Counted from the stretch's first letter, positions 41,833 to 51,656 are shown. The stretch is 64,000 nt of DNA from Marinobacterium ramblicola (GCF_019084545.1 NZ_JAHREP010000003.1:124001-188000); one strand, 5' to 3'. Notes: generated from the letters alone by a model not told the origin. Made by a program: numbers and translations.

Positions 41833-42864
41833 TCAGGCTCTCCTCTCGGCAAACAGCGGCACGATACGCAGGGTATCGCCGCTGCGGACATTCAATGCGG
41901 CTGCGGTTTCGGAATTCAGGCTGGCGATGCTGCTACGCAACGACAGGGCGCGGCTGGTACAGCAGCGGAAGCCCTCCAGCAGGGTGTTGCTGATCAGGAA
42001 CGGCTGCTCCTGATCGGCGATCTCGTCATCGATCCTGGCCTTGAAATAGAGGCTGTCGCGGATCGCCCGTATATCCTGCATCGGGGCTTCCAGCATCGGC
42101 CCGGCGTCGAAGATGTCGACGTAGTTGTTGTAGCGCATCCCCTCGCTCTCCAGCAGCCGGCGCGCCGGCTTGGTTGCCTCCTGGGTCTGCCCGATCGCGT
42201 CCTGTGCCGACTGCGGCAGCAGGTTGGTGTAGATGGGGTGCTTGGGCATCAGCTCGGCGATGAAAACCTTGTTGCGGGTGGAGAGCTGATCGGCCTGGGT
42301 GAAGTCGATGGAGAAGAACTGGCGCCCCAGCCCCTCCCAGAACGGCGATATTCCATTGTCGTCGGAATAGCCCCGCATCTCGGCGATCAGGGTGTCGCTG
42401 AACAGGTGCGGAAACTCCGCCATGAACAGGAAGCGGCTCTTGGAGAGCAGGTGGCCGTTCAAACTGCGGCGGTATTCCGGATCGAGGAACAGGGTGCAGA
42501 GTTCGCTGCAGCCGGTCTGGTCGTTGCTGATGGTCAGGGTATTGAGCTTGCGGTAGACCCCGAGTTCTCGGGAGGCCTGTACCAGGGTGCCGAGACGGTA
42601 GCTGTACCAGACATCTTTCATCCCCACGGCGCCATGGATGGCACAGGTGCCGACTACCTGGCCGCTGTCGCTCTCCTCCATCACGAACAGGTAGTAGGCA
42701 TCGCGATTCTCCGGTGGTGCGGAGAAGGCGCGTGTACCGGCCTCGATCATGCTGCGGACATGCTCGTCATCGTCCTGCATTGAGGTGAAGCCAGGGCCGG
42801 TTTTACGCGCCAGCTCGCGCAGCGCGGCCCAGTCATCCTGGTGCACCGGTCGAATAATCATCAT
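41833..42864 (-). CDS. aruG: Arginine/ornithine N-succinyltransferase, beta-type subunit
   Basis: 343-residue AstA-family acyltransferase (MMIIRPVHQDDWAALRELA start; NYVDIFDAGPMLEAP; LSKSRFLFMAEFP). In Pseudomonas AruF and AruG form a heteromer that succinylates arginine and ornithine from succinyl-CoA, step 1 of the pathway. A paralogue of equal length lies directly upstream, with 36 bases between. Confidence 0.93.
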   Translation of the reverse strand: MMIIRPVHQDDWAALRELARKTGPGFTSMQDDDEHVRSMIEAGTRAFSAPPENRDAYYLFVMEESDSGQVVGTCAIHGAVGMKDVWYSYRLGTLVQASRELGVYRKLNTLTISNDQTGCSELCTLFLDPEYRRSLNGHLLSKSRFLFMAEFPHLFSDTLIAEMRGYSDDNGISPFWEGLGRQFFSIDFTQADQLSTRNKVFIAELMPKHPIYTNLLPQSAQDAIGQTQEATKPARRLLESEGMRYNNYVDIFDAGPMLEAPMQDIRAIRDSLYFKARIDDEIADQEQPFLISNTLLEGFRCCTSRALSLRSSIASLNSETAAALNVRSGDTLRIVPLFAERRA

Positions 42865-42900
42865 GTTTCAGTACCTCTTGTTGCGTGCGTCGGTGCCGGG

Positions 42901-43932
42901 TTACTGCAGCAGATCATCGGCGGCCAGCGGCAGTACCCGTACCGGGGCGCCATCCTTTAGCTGCAGCAGTTCGGCCACCTCCGGCTTGACCTCCGGTCGC
43001 TCGGCGTCGGCTTGAACGAGCAGAGCGCGGAACCGGGACAGGGCGTTGTTGCTCAGCATCAGCCACTGCTCGCTCGCCTCGGGCTGAGCGCTGACTGTCA
43101 ACCTGCTCATCTGGCTCTGACAGACCGAGCGGATATCGTCGGTGCGCACTTCCAGCGTGGGGCCGGCATCGAAGATGTCGACATAGCCGCGATATTCGAA
43201 ACCCTCGTCTTCGAGCAGATCCATCACCGGCTCGATATCGGGGCGCGGCTGGGCGATGGCGTTGCGTGCCGCCTCGCTGAGCAGTGGCACGTATACCGGG
43301 TAGTGCGGCATCAGTTCGGCGATGAAGGTCTTGCGGTTGATGCCGGTCAGGTAGTCCGCCTGGGACATGTCCATGCCGAAGAAGTGGCGGCCGAGGCACT
43401 CCCAGAACGGCGATTTGCCCTCGGCGTCGACCATCCCCTGCAGTTCGACCACCGTACGGCGGGCGAAGCGCTTCGGGTATTCGGCGATAAACAGCATGCG
43501 CGCCCGCGACAGCAGGTGAGCATTGGCCGGGGTATCCGCTTGCGGTGACAGGTAGCGGGTGCAGAGCCGGCTGGTGCCGTTGTAGTCATGGCACAGGTGC
43601 AGCGCCGGAATCCGGTTGTGGATCTGTAGCTCACGGGAGGCGTGCACCACCTCGTCGATGCGGTAGCTATAGAAGGGGCTGTCAAGGCCGATGCTGGCCT
43701 CGATGCCGCTGATACCGAGAATCTGTCCACTGTCGCTATCCTCGAGCACAAAATGGTAGGACTCATTGCCCGGCAGGCTGACCTTTTTGTCCAGCGATGC
43801 CTGCGTCTGGGCGATCAGCTGGCCCAGGTACTCCCTGTTGGCAGGCAGGGTGGTGGTACTGCCGCGGGACTGAATCGCGAGCTGCTCCAGTGCCGGCAGG
43901 TCCGGAAAATCAACAGGGCGGATAATCAGCAT
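42901..43932 (-). CDS. aruF: Arginine/ornithine N-succinyltransferase, alpha-type subunit
   Basis: 343-residue paralogue of the preceding entry (MLIIRPVDFPDLPALEQLA; GYVDIFDAGPTLEVR; LSRARMLFIAEYP). The order F then G follows Pseudomonas, so the alpha assignment rests on position. The ATG overlaps the end of the M20 gene by seven bases, indicating translational coupling with it. Confidence 0.92.
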   Translation of the reverse strand: MLIIRPVDFPDLPALEQLAIQSRGSTTTLPANREYLGQLIAQTQASLDKKVSLPGNESYHFVLEDSDSGQILGISGIEASIGLDSPFYSYRIDEVVHASRELQIHNRIPALHLCHDYNGTSRLCTRYLSPQADTPANAHLLSRARMLFIAEYPKRFARRTVVELQGMVDAEGKSPFWECLGRHFFGMDMSQADYLTGINRKTFIAELMPHYPVYVPLLSEAARNAIAQPRPDIEPVMDLLEDEGFEYRGYVDIFDAGPTLEVRTDDIRSVCQSQMSRLTVSAQPEASEQWLMLSNNALSRFRALLVQADAERPEVKPEVAELLQLKDGAPVRVLPLAADDLLQ

Positions 43933-45179
43933 GGGTGTGTCTTCCCTTCAGTAAACAAGGATGCGTCCAGCTCGCCGCTGGCCAGGCGCATCAGGATCAG
44001 CGCGCTCAGCTTGGCGCGCTCGGTCAGGCTGCTGACCAGCATGTACTCGTCGGCGCTGTGGATCTTGCCACCCTGGACGCCCAGGGTGTCGATGTTGGGC
44101 ACCCCGGCGGCGGCCAGATTGTTGCCGTCGCAGCAGCCACCGGTGGGTTTCCACTCCAGCGCCATGCCCAGTTGGGCGCCGCAATCGCGGGCCAGTTCGA
44201 ACAGCGCCTGGTTGGCCGCCGACAACAGCTTGGGTTTGCGGCCGAAACCGCCGTGCAGCTCCAGGCTGAGGCCGTCGCGGGCGTTGATCTCGGTGCTGAG
44301 CCGCTCCAGTTCGGCCAGGCACCAGACCTCATCTTCCGGGCGCTCGATGCGGATATTGAAGCGTGCCATCGCCGTGTCGGGCACCACGTTGACCGCACCG
44401 CCACCGTGGATGAAGCCCGGGTTGATGGTGACGCCGTCACGCTGACCGTTGAGGTCGTCCAGTGCCGAGATAAAGTCGCACAGGGCGCGGACCGCGTTGC
44501 GGCCCAGATGGTGCTCGCGGCCGGCGTGGGCGGCTCGTCCCCTGGCGACGACGCTGAAGTTGCCGCTGCCCTTGCGCGCGCCGGCCAGGCTGCCGTCCGG
44601 CATGCAGGGCTCGTAGATCAGGCCCAGATGGCAGCGGCTGGCAGCGTCGGCGATCAGCGGCGCCGAGCCGGGGGAGCCGATCTCCTCATCCGGGTTGAAC
44701 AGGATCTCCCAGCCGATGCTCTCGGCGTAAGGGCTGCGCTCGAGTGCTTCCAGCGCCTTCAGCATCACCATCAGGCCGCCCTTGAGATCGGCCACGCCGG
44801 GGCCGTTCAGGGTGTTGTCGTCGAGCCAGCACACCGTTTGAAAACTGTGGTCGATGGCGAACACGGTATCCATATGACCGCACAGGAACAGCTGCAGCGG
44901 TGCCTCTGGGCGTTTGCGCACGCGCAGGGCGTCGCCCAGCGGGAACTGGCGGCTTTCACCGCGCTCATCGATCAGGTTATAGGGCGCCACCGGTAGCACC
45001 TCGGCTTCGCCGCCCAGTGCCTCGGTGTAGCGCTGCAGTGCCTGGCGAACACGGTTGACGCCCTCGGCGTTGAGGCTGCCGGAGTTGATCTCTGCCAACT
45101 CCAGCGTACGCGCCAGCATCTCATCATGCTGGCTGTCCAGCCAGGCGAGCCAGGGGGCGTAGCGGGGATCGGCAGTCAT
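43926..45179 (-). CDS. M20 family metallopeptidase (carboxypeptidase G2-like hydrolase)
   Basis: 417-residue M20 zinc hydrolase. Metal and catalytic residues are visible: His102 and Asp104 (GHMDTVF), Asp131 (GVADLKGG), Glu165/Glu166 (NPDEEIGSPGS), Glu190 (YEPCMPDG) and His374 (GKIHSADEY); the dimerisation insert holds GRAAHAG. Relatives such as glutamate carboxypeptidase cut N-acyl-glutamates. It is embedded between aruC and aruF and overlaps aruF, in a cluster that lacks astE/aruE, so it may hydrolyse N-succinylglutamate to succinate and glutamate. That function is inference; an acetylornithine or N-acyl amino acid deacylase is the alternative. Confidence 0.88.
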   Translation of the reverse strand: MTADPRYAPWLAWLDSQHDEMLARTLELAEINSGSLNAEGVNRVRQALQRYTEALGGEAEVLPVAPYNLIDERGESRQFPLGDALRVRKRPEAPLQLFLCGHMDTVFAIDHSFQTVCWLDDNTLNGPGVADLKGGLMVMLKALEALERSPYAESIGWEILFNPDEEIGSPGSAPLIADAASRCHLGLIYEPCMPDGSLAGARKGSGNFSVVARGRAAHAGREHHLGRNAVRALCDFISALDDLNGQRDGVTINPGFIHGGGAVNVVPDTAMARFNIRIERPEDEVWCLAELERLSTEINARDGLSLELHGGFGRKPKLLSAANQALFELARDCGAQLGMALEWKPTGGCCDGNNLAAAGVPNIDTLGVQGGKIHSADEYMLVSSLTERAKLSALILMRLASGELDASLFTEGKTHPC

Positions 45180-45272
45180 CGGGCACTCCTCGGTATTTTT
45201 TTCATAGCGTTAATTATTGTTGAATGTGCGCCACATCGACAGGCCAGAACTGTCACTGAAGCGACCAGAATT

Positions 45273-45408
45273 TTATGTACAGGATGTACGGTACCCCGCG
45301 GGTGCATGGATGCACAGGAGCGGGGTATGAAGGATGTACGGTACCCCGCGGGTGCATGGATGCACAGGAGCGGGGTATGAAGGATGTACGGTATCCCGCG
45401 GGTGCGGG
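45273..45408 (+). repeat. Dispersed palindromic repeat, 50-bp unit in 2.5 tandem copies
   Basis: Two exact 50-base copies (45281-45330 and 45331-45380) and a partial third (45381-45408) in the aruC-M20 gap. Each full unit folds as ACCCCGC/GCGGGGT outside and GTGCA/TGCAC inside (first copy 45293-45299 with 45320-45326; 45302-45306 with 45311-45315). A related inverted copy sits at 31628-31680. The rest of the 291-base gap shows only the M20 ribosome site (GAGGAG). Confidence 0.92.
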
Positions 45409-45470
45409 GAAAATGGAGCGTGTAGGTAGAGGCCGCGGGCGCGGCCTCCGGAGCGTCGGATGCTTAAGCC

Positions 45471-46691
45471 TTACTGTTCGGTCTCCAGTACTGTGGCGAT
45501 CGCCTGCTCCAGCTGATCCATACCGGCACGGATATCCTCGTCCGGGATGATCAGCGACGGCGTCATACGCAGTACGTTGGGGCCGGCGATCAGTAGCATC
45601 AGGCCCAGCTCGCGGGCGGCGGCGAGGAACTTGGCTGCCTGACCCTGCCACTGCTCGCTCAGCTCGGCACCGATCAGCAGGCCAGCGCTGCGGATCTCTT
45701 TAAAGCAGTGGTAGCGGGTGTTGATCGCCTGCAGTCGCTCGACGAACAGCTGCTGCTTGCGCTTGACCCCTTCGAGCACCTCCGGCGTATCGACCACCTC
45801 CAGCACCGCCTTGGCGACGGCGCAACCGAGCGGGTTGCCGCCGTAGGTGGTGCCGTGGGTACCGAAGGAGAAGCTGGCGGCGATCTCGCTGCGGGTCAGC
45901 ATGGCGCCGATCGGGAAACCGCCGCCGAGCGCCTTGGCGCTGGTCAGGATATCCGGCGTGACGCCCAGCTCTTCGTAGGCGTACAGATGACCGGTGCGGC
46001 CGACGCCGGTCTGCACCTCGTCGAACACCAGCAGCGCCTGGTGCTGATCGCAGAGCTCGCGCACGGCGCGGGCAAAATCGGGATCGGCCGGGATCACCCC
46101 GCCCTCACCCTGGATCGGCTCCATCACCACGGCACAGGTGCGCTCGGAGATCGCGGCACGTAGCGCCTCGATATCGTTGTAAGGCACATGGGTGATGCCG
46201 CCGGGCACCGGTTCAAAACCTTCGCGGTACTTGGCTTGGCCGCCCACCGATACGGTGAACAGGGTACGACCGTGAAACGCCTGGTTGAAGGCGATGATCT
46301 CGTGCTTGTCCGGGCCGAAGTGATCGTGGGCGTACTTGCGCACCAGCTTGAATGCCGCTTCGTTGGCCTCGGCTCCAGAGTTGCAGAAGAACACCCGGTC
46401 GGCAAAGGTGCGTTCGGTCAGCATCTGTGCCAGCTGCAGCGCCGGTTCGTTGGTAAATACGTTGCTCAGGTGCCAGACCTTGTCCGCCTGTTCCTTAAGC
46501 GCCTTGATCAGTGCCGGGTGGTGGTGGCCGAGGACGTTGACCGCGATGCCGCCGGCGAAGTCGATATATTCACGCCCCTCCTGATCCCACAGGCGGGAGC
46601 CCTCGCCGCGCACCGGAATGATGCTGGGTGGGTTGTAGTTGGGCACCATTACGTTGTCGAAGGTGGCGCGGCTGACAGTGTGTTGGGTCAT
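45471..46691 (-). CDS. aruC: Succinylornithine/acetylornithine transaminase
   Basis: 406-residue class III PLP aminotransferase. PLP lysine in [30 protein letters not shown] is conserved. In the AST pathway it converts succinylornithine to succinylglutamate semialdehyde (astC/aruC) and can act as ArgD in biosynthesis. It starts 15 bases after gdhB (GGAGA before the ATG), so the two are probably one transcript. Confidence 0.94.
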   Translation of the reverse strand: MTQHTVSRATFDNVMVPNYNPPSIIPVRGEGSRLWDQEGREYIDFAGGIAVNVLGHHHPALIKALKEQADKVWHLSNVFTNEPALQLAQMLTERTFADRVFFCNSGAEANEAAFKLVRKYAHDHFGPDKHEIIAFNQAFHGRTLFTVSVGGQAKYREGFEPVPGGITHVPYNDIEALRAAISERTCAVVMEPIQGEGGVIPADPDFARAVRELCDQHQALLVFDEVQTGVGRTGHLYAYEELGVTPDILTSAKALGGGFPIGAMLTRSEIAASFSFGTHGTTYGGNPLGCAVAKAVLEVVDTPEVLEGVKRKQQLFVERLQAINTRYHCFKEIRSAGLLIGAELSEQWQGQAAKFLAAARELGLMLLIAGPNVLRMTPSLIIPDEDIRAGMDQLEQAIATVLETEQ

Positions 46692-46706
46692 CAGGTATCT
46701 CCGTAG

Positions 46707-49700
46707 TTAAAGTGGTTGCAGGCTGCCCAGCTTGCGCACGGCGACGGACAGCATGGCCAGATCGGGTGACTCGTTGGTGCGGACCTCGTTAAAGATCTGC
46801 TCCAGGTTATTCAGTTGTTGTGCTGCACTCTGCTGCCAGAGGTCCAGCCGCTGCTGGGGCTCGGCTTTGGTATCGGTGGCATGCATGATCCAGTGGCATA
46901 GTTGCAGCTGGTAATCATCGACCTCCCGTGCCAGCGCGGCGCGGGCCTTGCGCTGCCACAGGTCGCGTTCCGGCAGGGCAGCAATGCAGCGGCGCAGGAC
47001 CTTGAGCTGCAGACGCTTCTCCAACGCGAAATAGAGCGCCGCGGTTACCGGGCTGCTCTCGCTGCGATTGCGCGCCAGGCGGGCGACCGACAGCAGCGGA
47101 TACTGGTAGCCCAGAGTCGCCAGACGGGCGGCCAGGGCTTGCGGTATGCCGGCCGCGATCAACCGCTCCCGTTGCTGTTGCAGCTGTTCATGCTCCTCTT
47201 CGTCGAGCAGCTCCGGCAGGTGATCGATCAGCCGGTTGATCTCCGCGGTGAAAGCGTCAACCTGTTCCCGTCCGCTGAGCTCTTGGCGTGGCTGACGCAA
47301 CAGCCAGAGTGCGGTGCGTTCCAACAGATCCTGAATGGTGCAGAGCTGGTCGCGGAATAGATCGTCGGCGATCTGGTTTTCAAGCGCTTCCAGCTGGGAC
47401 CAGAGAGTGTCGATATCGAAAATCCGGTGGCTGGTTTCGAACGCGTGTACCGCCTCGATGGCACGGCAGTTGGTCTCCGATTGCAGGTAGCTGACGAAGG
47501 TTTCGCCCATGCGGTTGCACAGTCTGTTGGTCAGGTGGGTGGCCAGCAGCTCGGCGCGCAGTGGGTGGTGCATGAGCGCGTCAGTGTAGCGCTCACGGAT
47601 CGCTGCCGGGAAGTACTCCTTGAGCTGTTCGAGCAGACTTTCATCCTCGGCCAGCCCCTCGGCGATCAGCTGGTCGCACAGCCAGAGCTTGCTGTAGGCC
47701 AGTAGTACCGCAATCTCGGGGCGACTCAGCCCCTGGCCGTCGCGGGCCAGTTGGTCGAGCGCTTCGTCGCTGGGCAGTTGCTCCAGTTTGCGTTTCAGTC
47801 GACCCTCTTTCTCCAGCAGCTGGATCAATCGGCGATGGTCGTTGATCCGGCTTGGCGACTGGCGATCGTCGAGGCTGAGAATCTGGCTCTGACCGTAGTT
47901 GTGGCGCAGCACCAACTGGGCCACTTCGTCGGTCATGCTCTCGAGCAGCGTGTTGCGTGCCGGCTGGTCGAGGCTACCATCACTGAGCGGCTGGTTGAGC
48001 AGTATCTTCAGGTTGACCTCATGGTCGGAGGAGTCGACACCGCCGGAGTTGTCGATGGCATCGGTGTTGATGCGACCGCCGGCACGGGCATACTCGATAC
48101 GGGCACGCTGGGTCAGGCCCAGGTTGCCACCCTCGCCGATCACCTTGACGCGCAGTTCGTTGGCGTCCACCCGTAGCGCATCGTTGCTGCGATCGCCGAC
48201 CTGATCGTGAGTTTCGCTGCTGGCCTTGACGTAGGTGCCGATACCGCCGTTCCAGAGCAGGTCCGCCGGCGCCTGCAGGATGACCCGGATCAGCTCGTTG
48301 GGGGTAAAGCGAATCTGCTCGGTGCCCAGTGCCGCGCGGGCTTCCGGGCTCAGCTCGATGCGCTTGGCGCTGCGCTTGTACAGACCGCCGCCGCTGGAGA
48401 TCAGGCTGAGATCGTAATCCTCCCAGCTGGAGCGGGGCAGGTCGAACAGGCGCTTGCGCTCCTGCCAGCTGCTGGTGGCATCGGGGTTCGGGTCGATAAA
48501 GATGTGCTGGTGGTTGAAGGCGGCCACCAGGCGGATATGCTTCGACAGCAGCATGCCGTTGCCGAACACGTCCCCGGCCATATCGCCGATGCCGATGATG
48601 GTGAAGTCCTCTTTCTGGCAGTCCACATTCTGCTCGCGGAACAGGCGCTTGACCGACTCCCAGGCGCCGCGGGCGGTGATCCCCATCTTCTTGTGGTCGT
48701 AGCCGTTGCTGCCGCCGGAGGCGAAGGCGTCGCCGAGCCAGAAGCCGTACTCGCCACTGATGCGGTTGGCGATATCGGAAAATGTAGCGGTACCCTTGTC
48801 GGCAGCTACCACCAGGTAGGGATCGGGGCCATCGTGGCAGACCACCTGGTCGGGTGTCAGGATTTCGTCGCCGACGCGGTTGTCGGTGATATCGAGCAGG
48901 CCGCGGATAAAGGTTTCGTAGCAGTGGATCACCTCGGCCTGGACCGCCTGGCGATCACCGCCTTCCGGCAGCTGTTTGGCGACGAAGCCGCCCTTGGCGC
49001 CCACCGGTACGATCACCGCGTTCTTGACCATCTGCGCCTTGACCAGGCCGAGTATCTCGGTACGGAAATCCTCGCGCCGGTCGGACCAGCGCAGGCCGCC
49101 GCGGGCCACCGGGCCCGCGCGCAGGTGCACACCCTCGACCCAGGGCGCATAGACGAAGATCTCGAACGCCGGGCGAGGCTCCGGGGCGAAGCTCAGCGAG
49201 CGGGTGTTGAGCTTGAACGACAGATAGCCCTTTTCGCGGCCGTCGACACGCTGATAGTAGTTGGTACGCAGCATCGCCTGGATCACGCTGAGGTAGTGGC
49301 GCAGGATACGGTCTTCGTCAAGGTTCTCCACTGCGTCCAGCGCGGTCAGGATGCTGTGGCTCAGCTGCTCCTCGCTGGTGTCACGATTACCCTGGAAGTC
49401 GGGATCGAAACGTATCGCAAACAGCTCGCACAGCTGGCGGCTGAGCTGCGGGTTTCGCGCCAGCGCCTGTTCGACGTAGTGTTGACTGAACGGTACGCCG
49501 AGCTGCTGCAGGTACTTGCTGACCGCGCGCAGCAGGGTGATATCGCGATAGCTGAGTCCGGCACGCAGCACCAGCTGCTGGAAACGGTCATCCTCCAGCT
49601 CGCCGCGGTAGGTGCGGATGAAACTCTGCTGGAACTGATCGCGCACTGCCTTGGGCTTCAGGTCCAGCTCTGGATCGCAGGCGAGCTGGAAATCGATGAT

Positions 49701-51551
49701 CCAGCCGGGCTGCGTCCAGCCGGGCTGCGACTGTGCGGACGCTTGATCGTCGTCCTGAGTCAGCTGGTAGGGGGTGGCGCTGAGCACCCGGACGCCCAGG
49801 TGCTCCAGGGTCGGCAGTACGTCGGACAGGGTCATGTCGCGGCCGCAGCCCAGTACGCGTAAACCCAGATGCCCGACAGCTAACGGGGTGAGGCGGGTGG
49901 TGAGGCTGTTGTCATCGTCCAGCTCCGCCAGCTGGACCAGGTCCTCGACCGCGGTGGCAGGCAGGGTCGCTTCCCGGTAGGCCAGCGGCAGGCGCTGTGC
50001 ATAACGGCCGAACAGGGCGTTGGCCTGGACCTCGTCCAGCTGTGCCAGCAACTCCCGGTGCAGGCGGTCGTGCCAGCTCTCGGCGGCATCGATGATCTGC
50101 TGCTGCAGCTGTTCGCGGTCGTAGTGGATCTGCAGCGCGTTGTCGCAGTAGATGCAGAACTCGATCAGTGCCAGCGGATCTTCGGTCAGCCGCACGCTGA
50201 ATTCAGCACTGTAGCCACCCAGCGCCTGCATCAGGATCTTCTCTGTTTTCTGCCGCAGTTGGGTATGGTACTGATCGCGAGGCACCAGCATCAGCGCCCT
50301 GATATAGCGGCCGTGGGCGTCGGTGCGCAGGAACAGACCCAGGCTACGGCGCTCGACGCAATCGAGCATGCCGTAGATGATCTCCTTCAGCTCGTCATAG
50401 CGGGTCTGCAGCATCTCGTCGCGGGGATAGGTGAACAGCAGGTGGCGCATCGCCTTGTAGGCGTGGCTGTCGCTGGGCAGTTCCGAACTCTCCAGCAGTC
50501 GACGGATATTGGCCCGGATCAGCGGGATCTGGGTCAGTGGGGTATCGTAGGCCTTGCTGGAGTAGAGGCCGAAGAAACGGGATTCGCCGATCAGCTGGCC
50601 CTCCCGGTCCCTGTGCTTGACGCCGATGTAGTCGAGATAGCGGCCCTGCTGCACCGTGGAGCGGGTGGTGGAGCGGGTCAGTACCAGACGCTCGGGAGAG
50701 CGCAGCAGTTCACTCTGGGTGGCATCGAGCTGGATCAGGCGCTGACTCTCGGTGATCGGGTCGCGAAAACAGCCCAGGCCCGAGCCTTCGCGGTATTGCA
50801 GCCTGAGATTGTCGTGCTCATCAGCGTTGATGCTGTAGTAGCGGTAACCTACGAACAGGAAGTTGTCCTGGGTCAGCCAGCGCATGAAGTCAACAGTCTC
50901 GGTATCGGTATCGGCGGCTTCGTCGCACTCGGCGGCCGCTTCCTGCATCCGCTGCTGCATCGGCCGCCAGTCGATGACGGCGTTGCGCACATCATCCAGC
51001 ACGCTCAGCAGCGACTGTCTCAGTGCATCCAGCGCTTGCTCGTCCGGCTGGCGATCGATCTCGAAGCGGACCAGGGTTTCCCGCACCGTTTCGCTGCTGG
51101 CATCGGCATAGAGATCCACTAGCGTACCCTCGCTGTCGCGCAGCACATCCATCATCGGGTAGGACTGGTGATGCACGCGGATGCCCTGGCGGGCGAGCTC
51201 GGTCAGGCAACTGGCGACGATGAACGGCTGATCGTCCATCACCAGCTCGATGAGGCTGTGCTCGCACTGCCAGCCGTCGCGCTCGCGCTCAGGGTTGTAG
51301 ACGCGCAGTTCGATCTGGCCGCTGCGGTGACGCTGGAACAGGCTCCAGGCCGATTGCAGCGCGCCGTATTGATCGGTGGGCGACAAAGTGGGTTCAACGA
51401 GCTGATGGCGATAGATCTCGTTGAGCAGGCGGCGCAGCTGTCGCGCCTGCTCGGGAGCGTTTTGGCGGTCGATCAGTTCGTCGATGCCGGGAGTGGAAAC
51501 GGTCTCTGTCTGCGTGGCAGTGGTTGAGGTAGTCATTGTTATTGTCGTCAT
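46707..51551 (-). CDS. gdhB: NAD-specific glutamate dehydrogenase, large (180-kDa) type
   Basis: About 1614 residues from 51551 (Pseudomonas GdhB about 1620). It deaminates glutamate to 2-oxoglutarate and feeds the TCA cycle. N-terminal ACT-like regulatory part, then the catalytic core with the lysine in VPVGAKGGFVAKQLP and GIGDMAGDVFGNGML for nucleotide binding. The open frame runs to 51707, but the added residues are unlike the family; no strong ribosome site distinguishes 51551 from the ATG at 51536. It lies directly before aruC and divergent from argR. Confidence 0.95.
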   Translation of the reverse strand: MTTITMTTSTTATQTETVSTPGIDELIDRQNAPEQARQLRRLLNEIYRHQLVEPTLSPTDQYGALQSAWSLFQRHRSGQIELRVYNPERERDGWQCEHSLIELVMDDQPFIVASCLTELARQGIRVHHQSYPMMDVLRDSEGTLVDLYADASSETVRETLVRFEIDRQPDEQALDALRQSLLSVLDDVRNAVIDWRPMQQRMQEAAAECDEAADTDTETVDFMRWLTQDNFLFVGYRYYSINADEHDNLRLQYREGSGLGCFRDPITESQRLIQLDATQSELLRSPERLVLTRSTTRSTVQQGRYLDYIGVKHRDREGQLIGESRFFGLYSSKAYDTPLTQIPLIRANIRRLLESSELPSDSHAYKAMRHLLFTYPRDEMLQTRYDELKEIIYGMLDCVERRSLGLFLRTDAHGRYIRALMLVPRDQYHTQLRQKTEKILMQALGGYSAEFSVRLTEDPLALIEFCIYCDNALQIHYDREQLQQQIIDAAESWHDRLHRELLAQLDEVQANALFGRYAQRLPLAYREATLPATAVEDLVQLAELDDDNSLTTRLTPLAVGHLGLRVLGCGRDMTLSDVLPTLEHLGVRVLSATPYQLTQDDDQASAQSQPGWTQPGWIIDFQLACDPELDLKPKAVRDQFQQSFIRTYRGELEDDRFQQLVLRAGLSYRDITLLRAVSKYLQQLGVPFSQHYVEQALARNPQLSRQLCELFAIRFDPDFQGNRDTSEEQLSHSILTALDAVENLDEDRILRHYLSVIQAMLRTNYYQRVDGREKGYLSFKLNTRSLSFAPEPRPAFEIFVYAPWVEGVHLRAGPVARGGLRWSDRREDFRTEILGLVKAQMVKNAVIVPVGAKGGFVAKQLPEGGDRQAVQAEVIHCYETFIRGLLDITDNRVGDEILTPDQVVCHDGPDPYLVVAADKGTATFSDIANRISGEYGFWLGDAFASGGSNGYDHKKMGITARGAWESVKRLFREQNVDCQKEDFTIIGIGDMAGDVFGNGMLLSKHIRLVAAFNHQHIFIDPNPDATSSWQERKRLFDLPRSSWEDYDLSLISSGGGLYKRSAKRIELSPEARAALGTEQIRFTPNELIRVILQAPADLLWNGGIGTYVKASSETHDQVGDRSNDALRVDANELRVKVIGEGGNLGLTQRARIEYARAGGRINTDAIDNSGGVDSSDHEVNLKILLNQPLSDGSLDQPARNTLLESMTDEVAQLVLRHNYGQSQILSLDDRQSPSRINDHRRLIQLLEKEGRLKRKLEQLPSDEALDQLARDGQGLSRPEIAVLLAYSKLWLCDQLIAEGLAEDESLLEQLKEYFPAAIRERYTDALMHHPLRAELLATHLTNRLCNRMGETFVSYLQSETNCRAIEAVHAFETSHRIFDIDTLWSQLEALENQIADDLFRDQLCTIQDLLERTALWLLRQPRQELSGREQVDAFTAEINRLIDHLPELLDEEEHEQLQQQRERLIAAGIPQALAARLATLGYQYPLLSVARLARNRSESSPVTAALYFALEKRLQLKVLRRCIAALPERDLWQRKARAALAREVDDYQLQLCHWIMHATDTKAEPQQRLDLWQQSAAQQLNNLEQIFNEVRTNESPDLAMLSVAVRKLGSLQPL

Positions 51552-51614
51552 CTTGGTTGGTCGGCCTGAGGGACTTAATCCATTATCCGTAAAGCCCCAG
51601 ATCGTCGACAGCGG

Positions 51615-51656
51615 GCAAGTTGTGTTAAGGCGACGCCGAATTTCACCCTGCTGCCA
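51615..51656 (-). promoter_or_regulatory. Candidate ArgR site between gdhB and argR
   Basis: Two half-sites in direct repeat on the minus strand, starts 21 bases apart: TGGCAG-N8-AA (from 51656) and CGTCGC-N8-AA (from 51635). They fit the Pseudomonas ArgR pattern TGTCGC-N8-AA-N5 as remembered; the first half is weak. Confidence 0.45.

Noticed and set aside
45281-45408. Tandem repeats as a CRISPR array
   Set aside because: The 50-base units abut directly with no variable spacers, and no cas genes are near; they are palindromic repeats.
45253-45651. Peptides read from the repeat region (RYPAGAWM-type and VRYPAGA-type)
   Set aside because: They are translations of the hairpin repeat on either strand, overlap aruC, and have no family signature.
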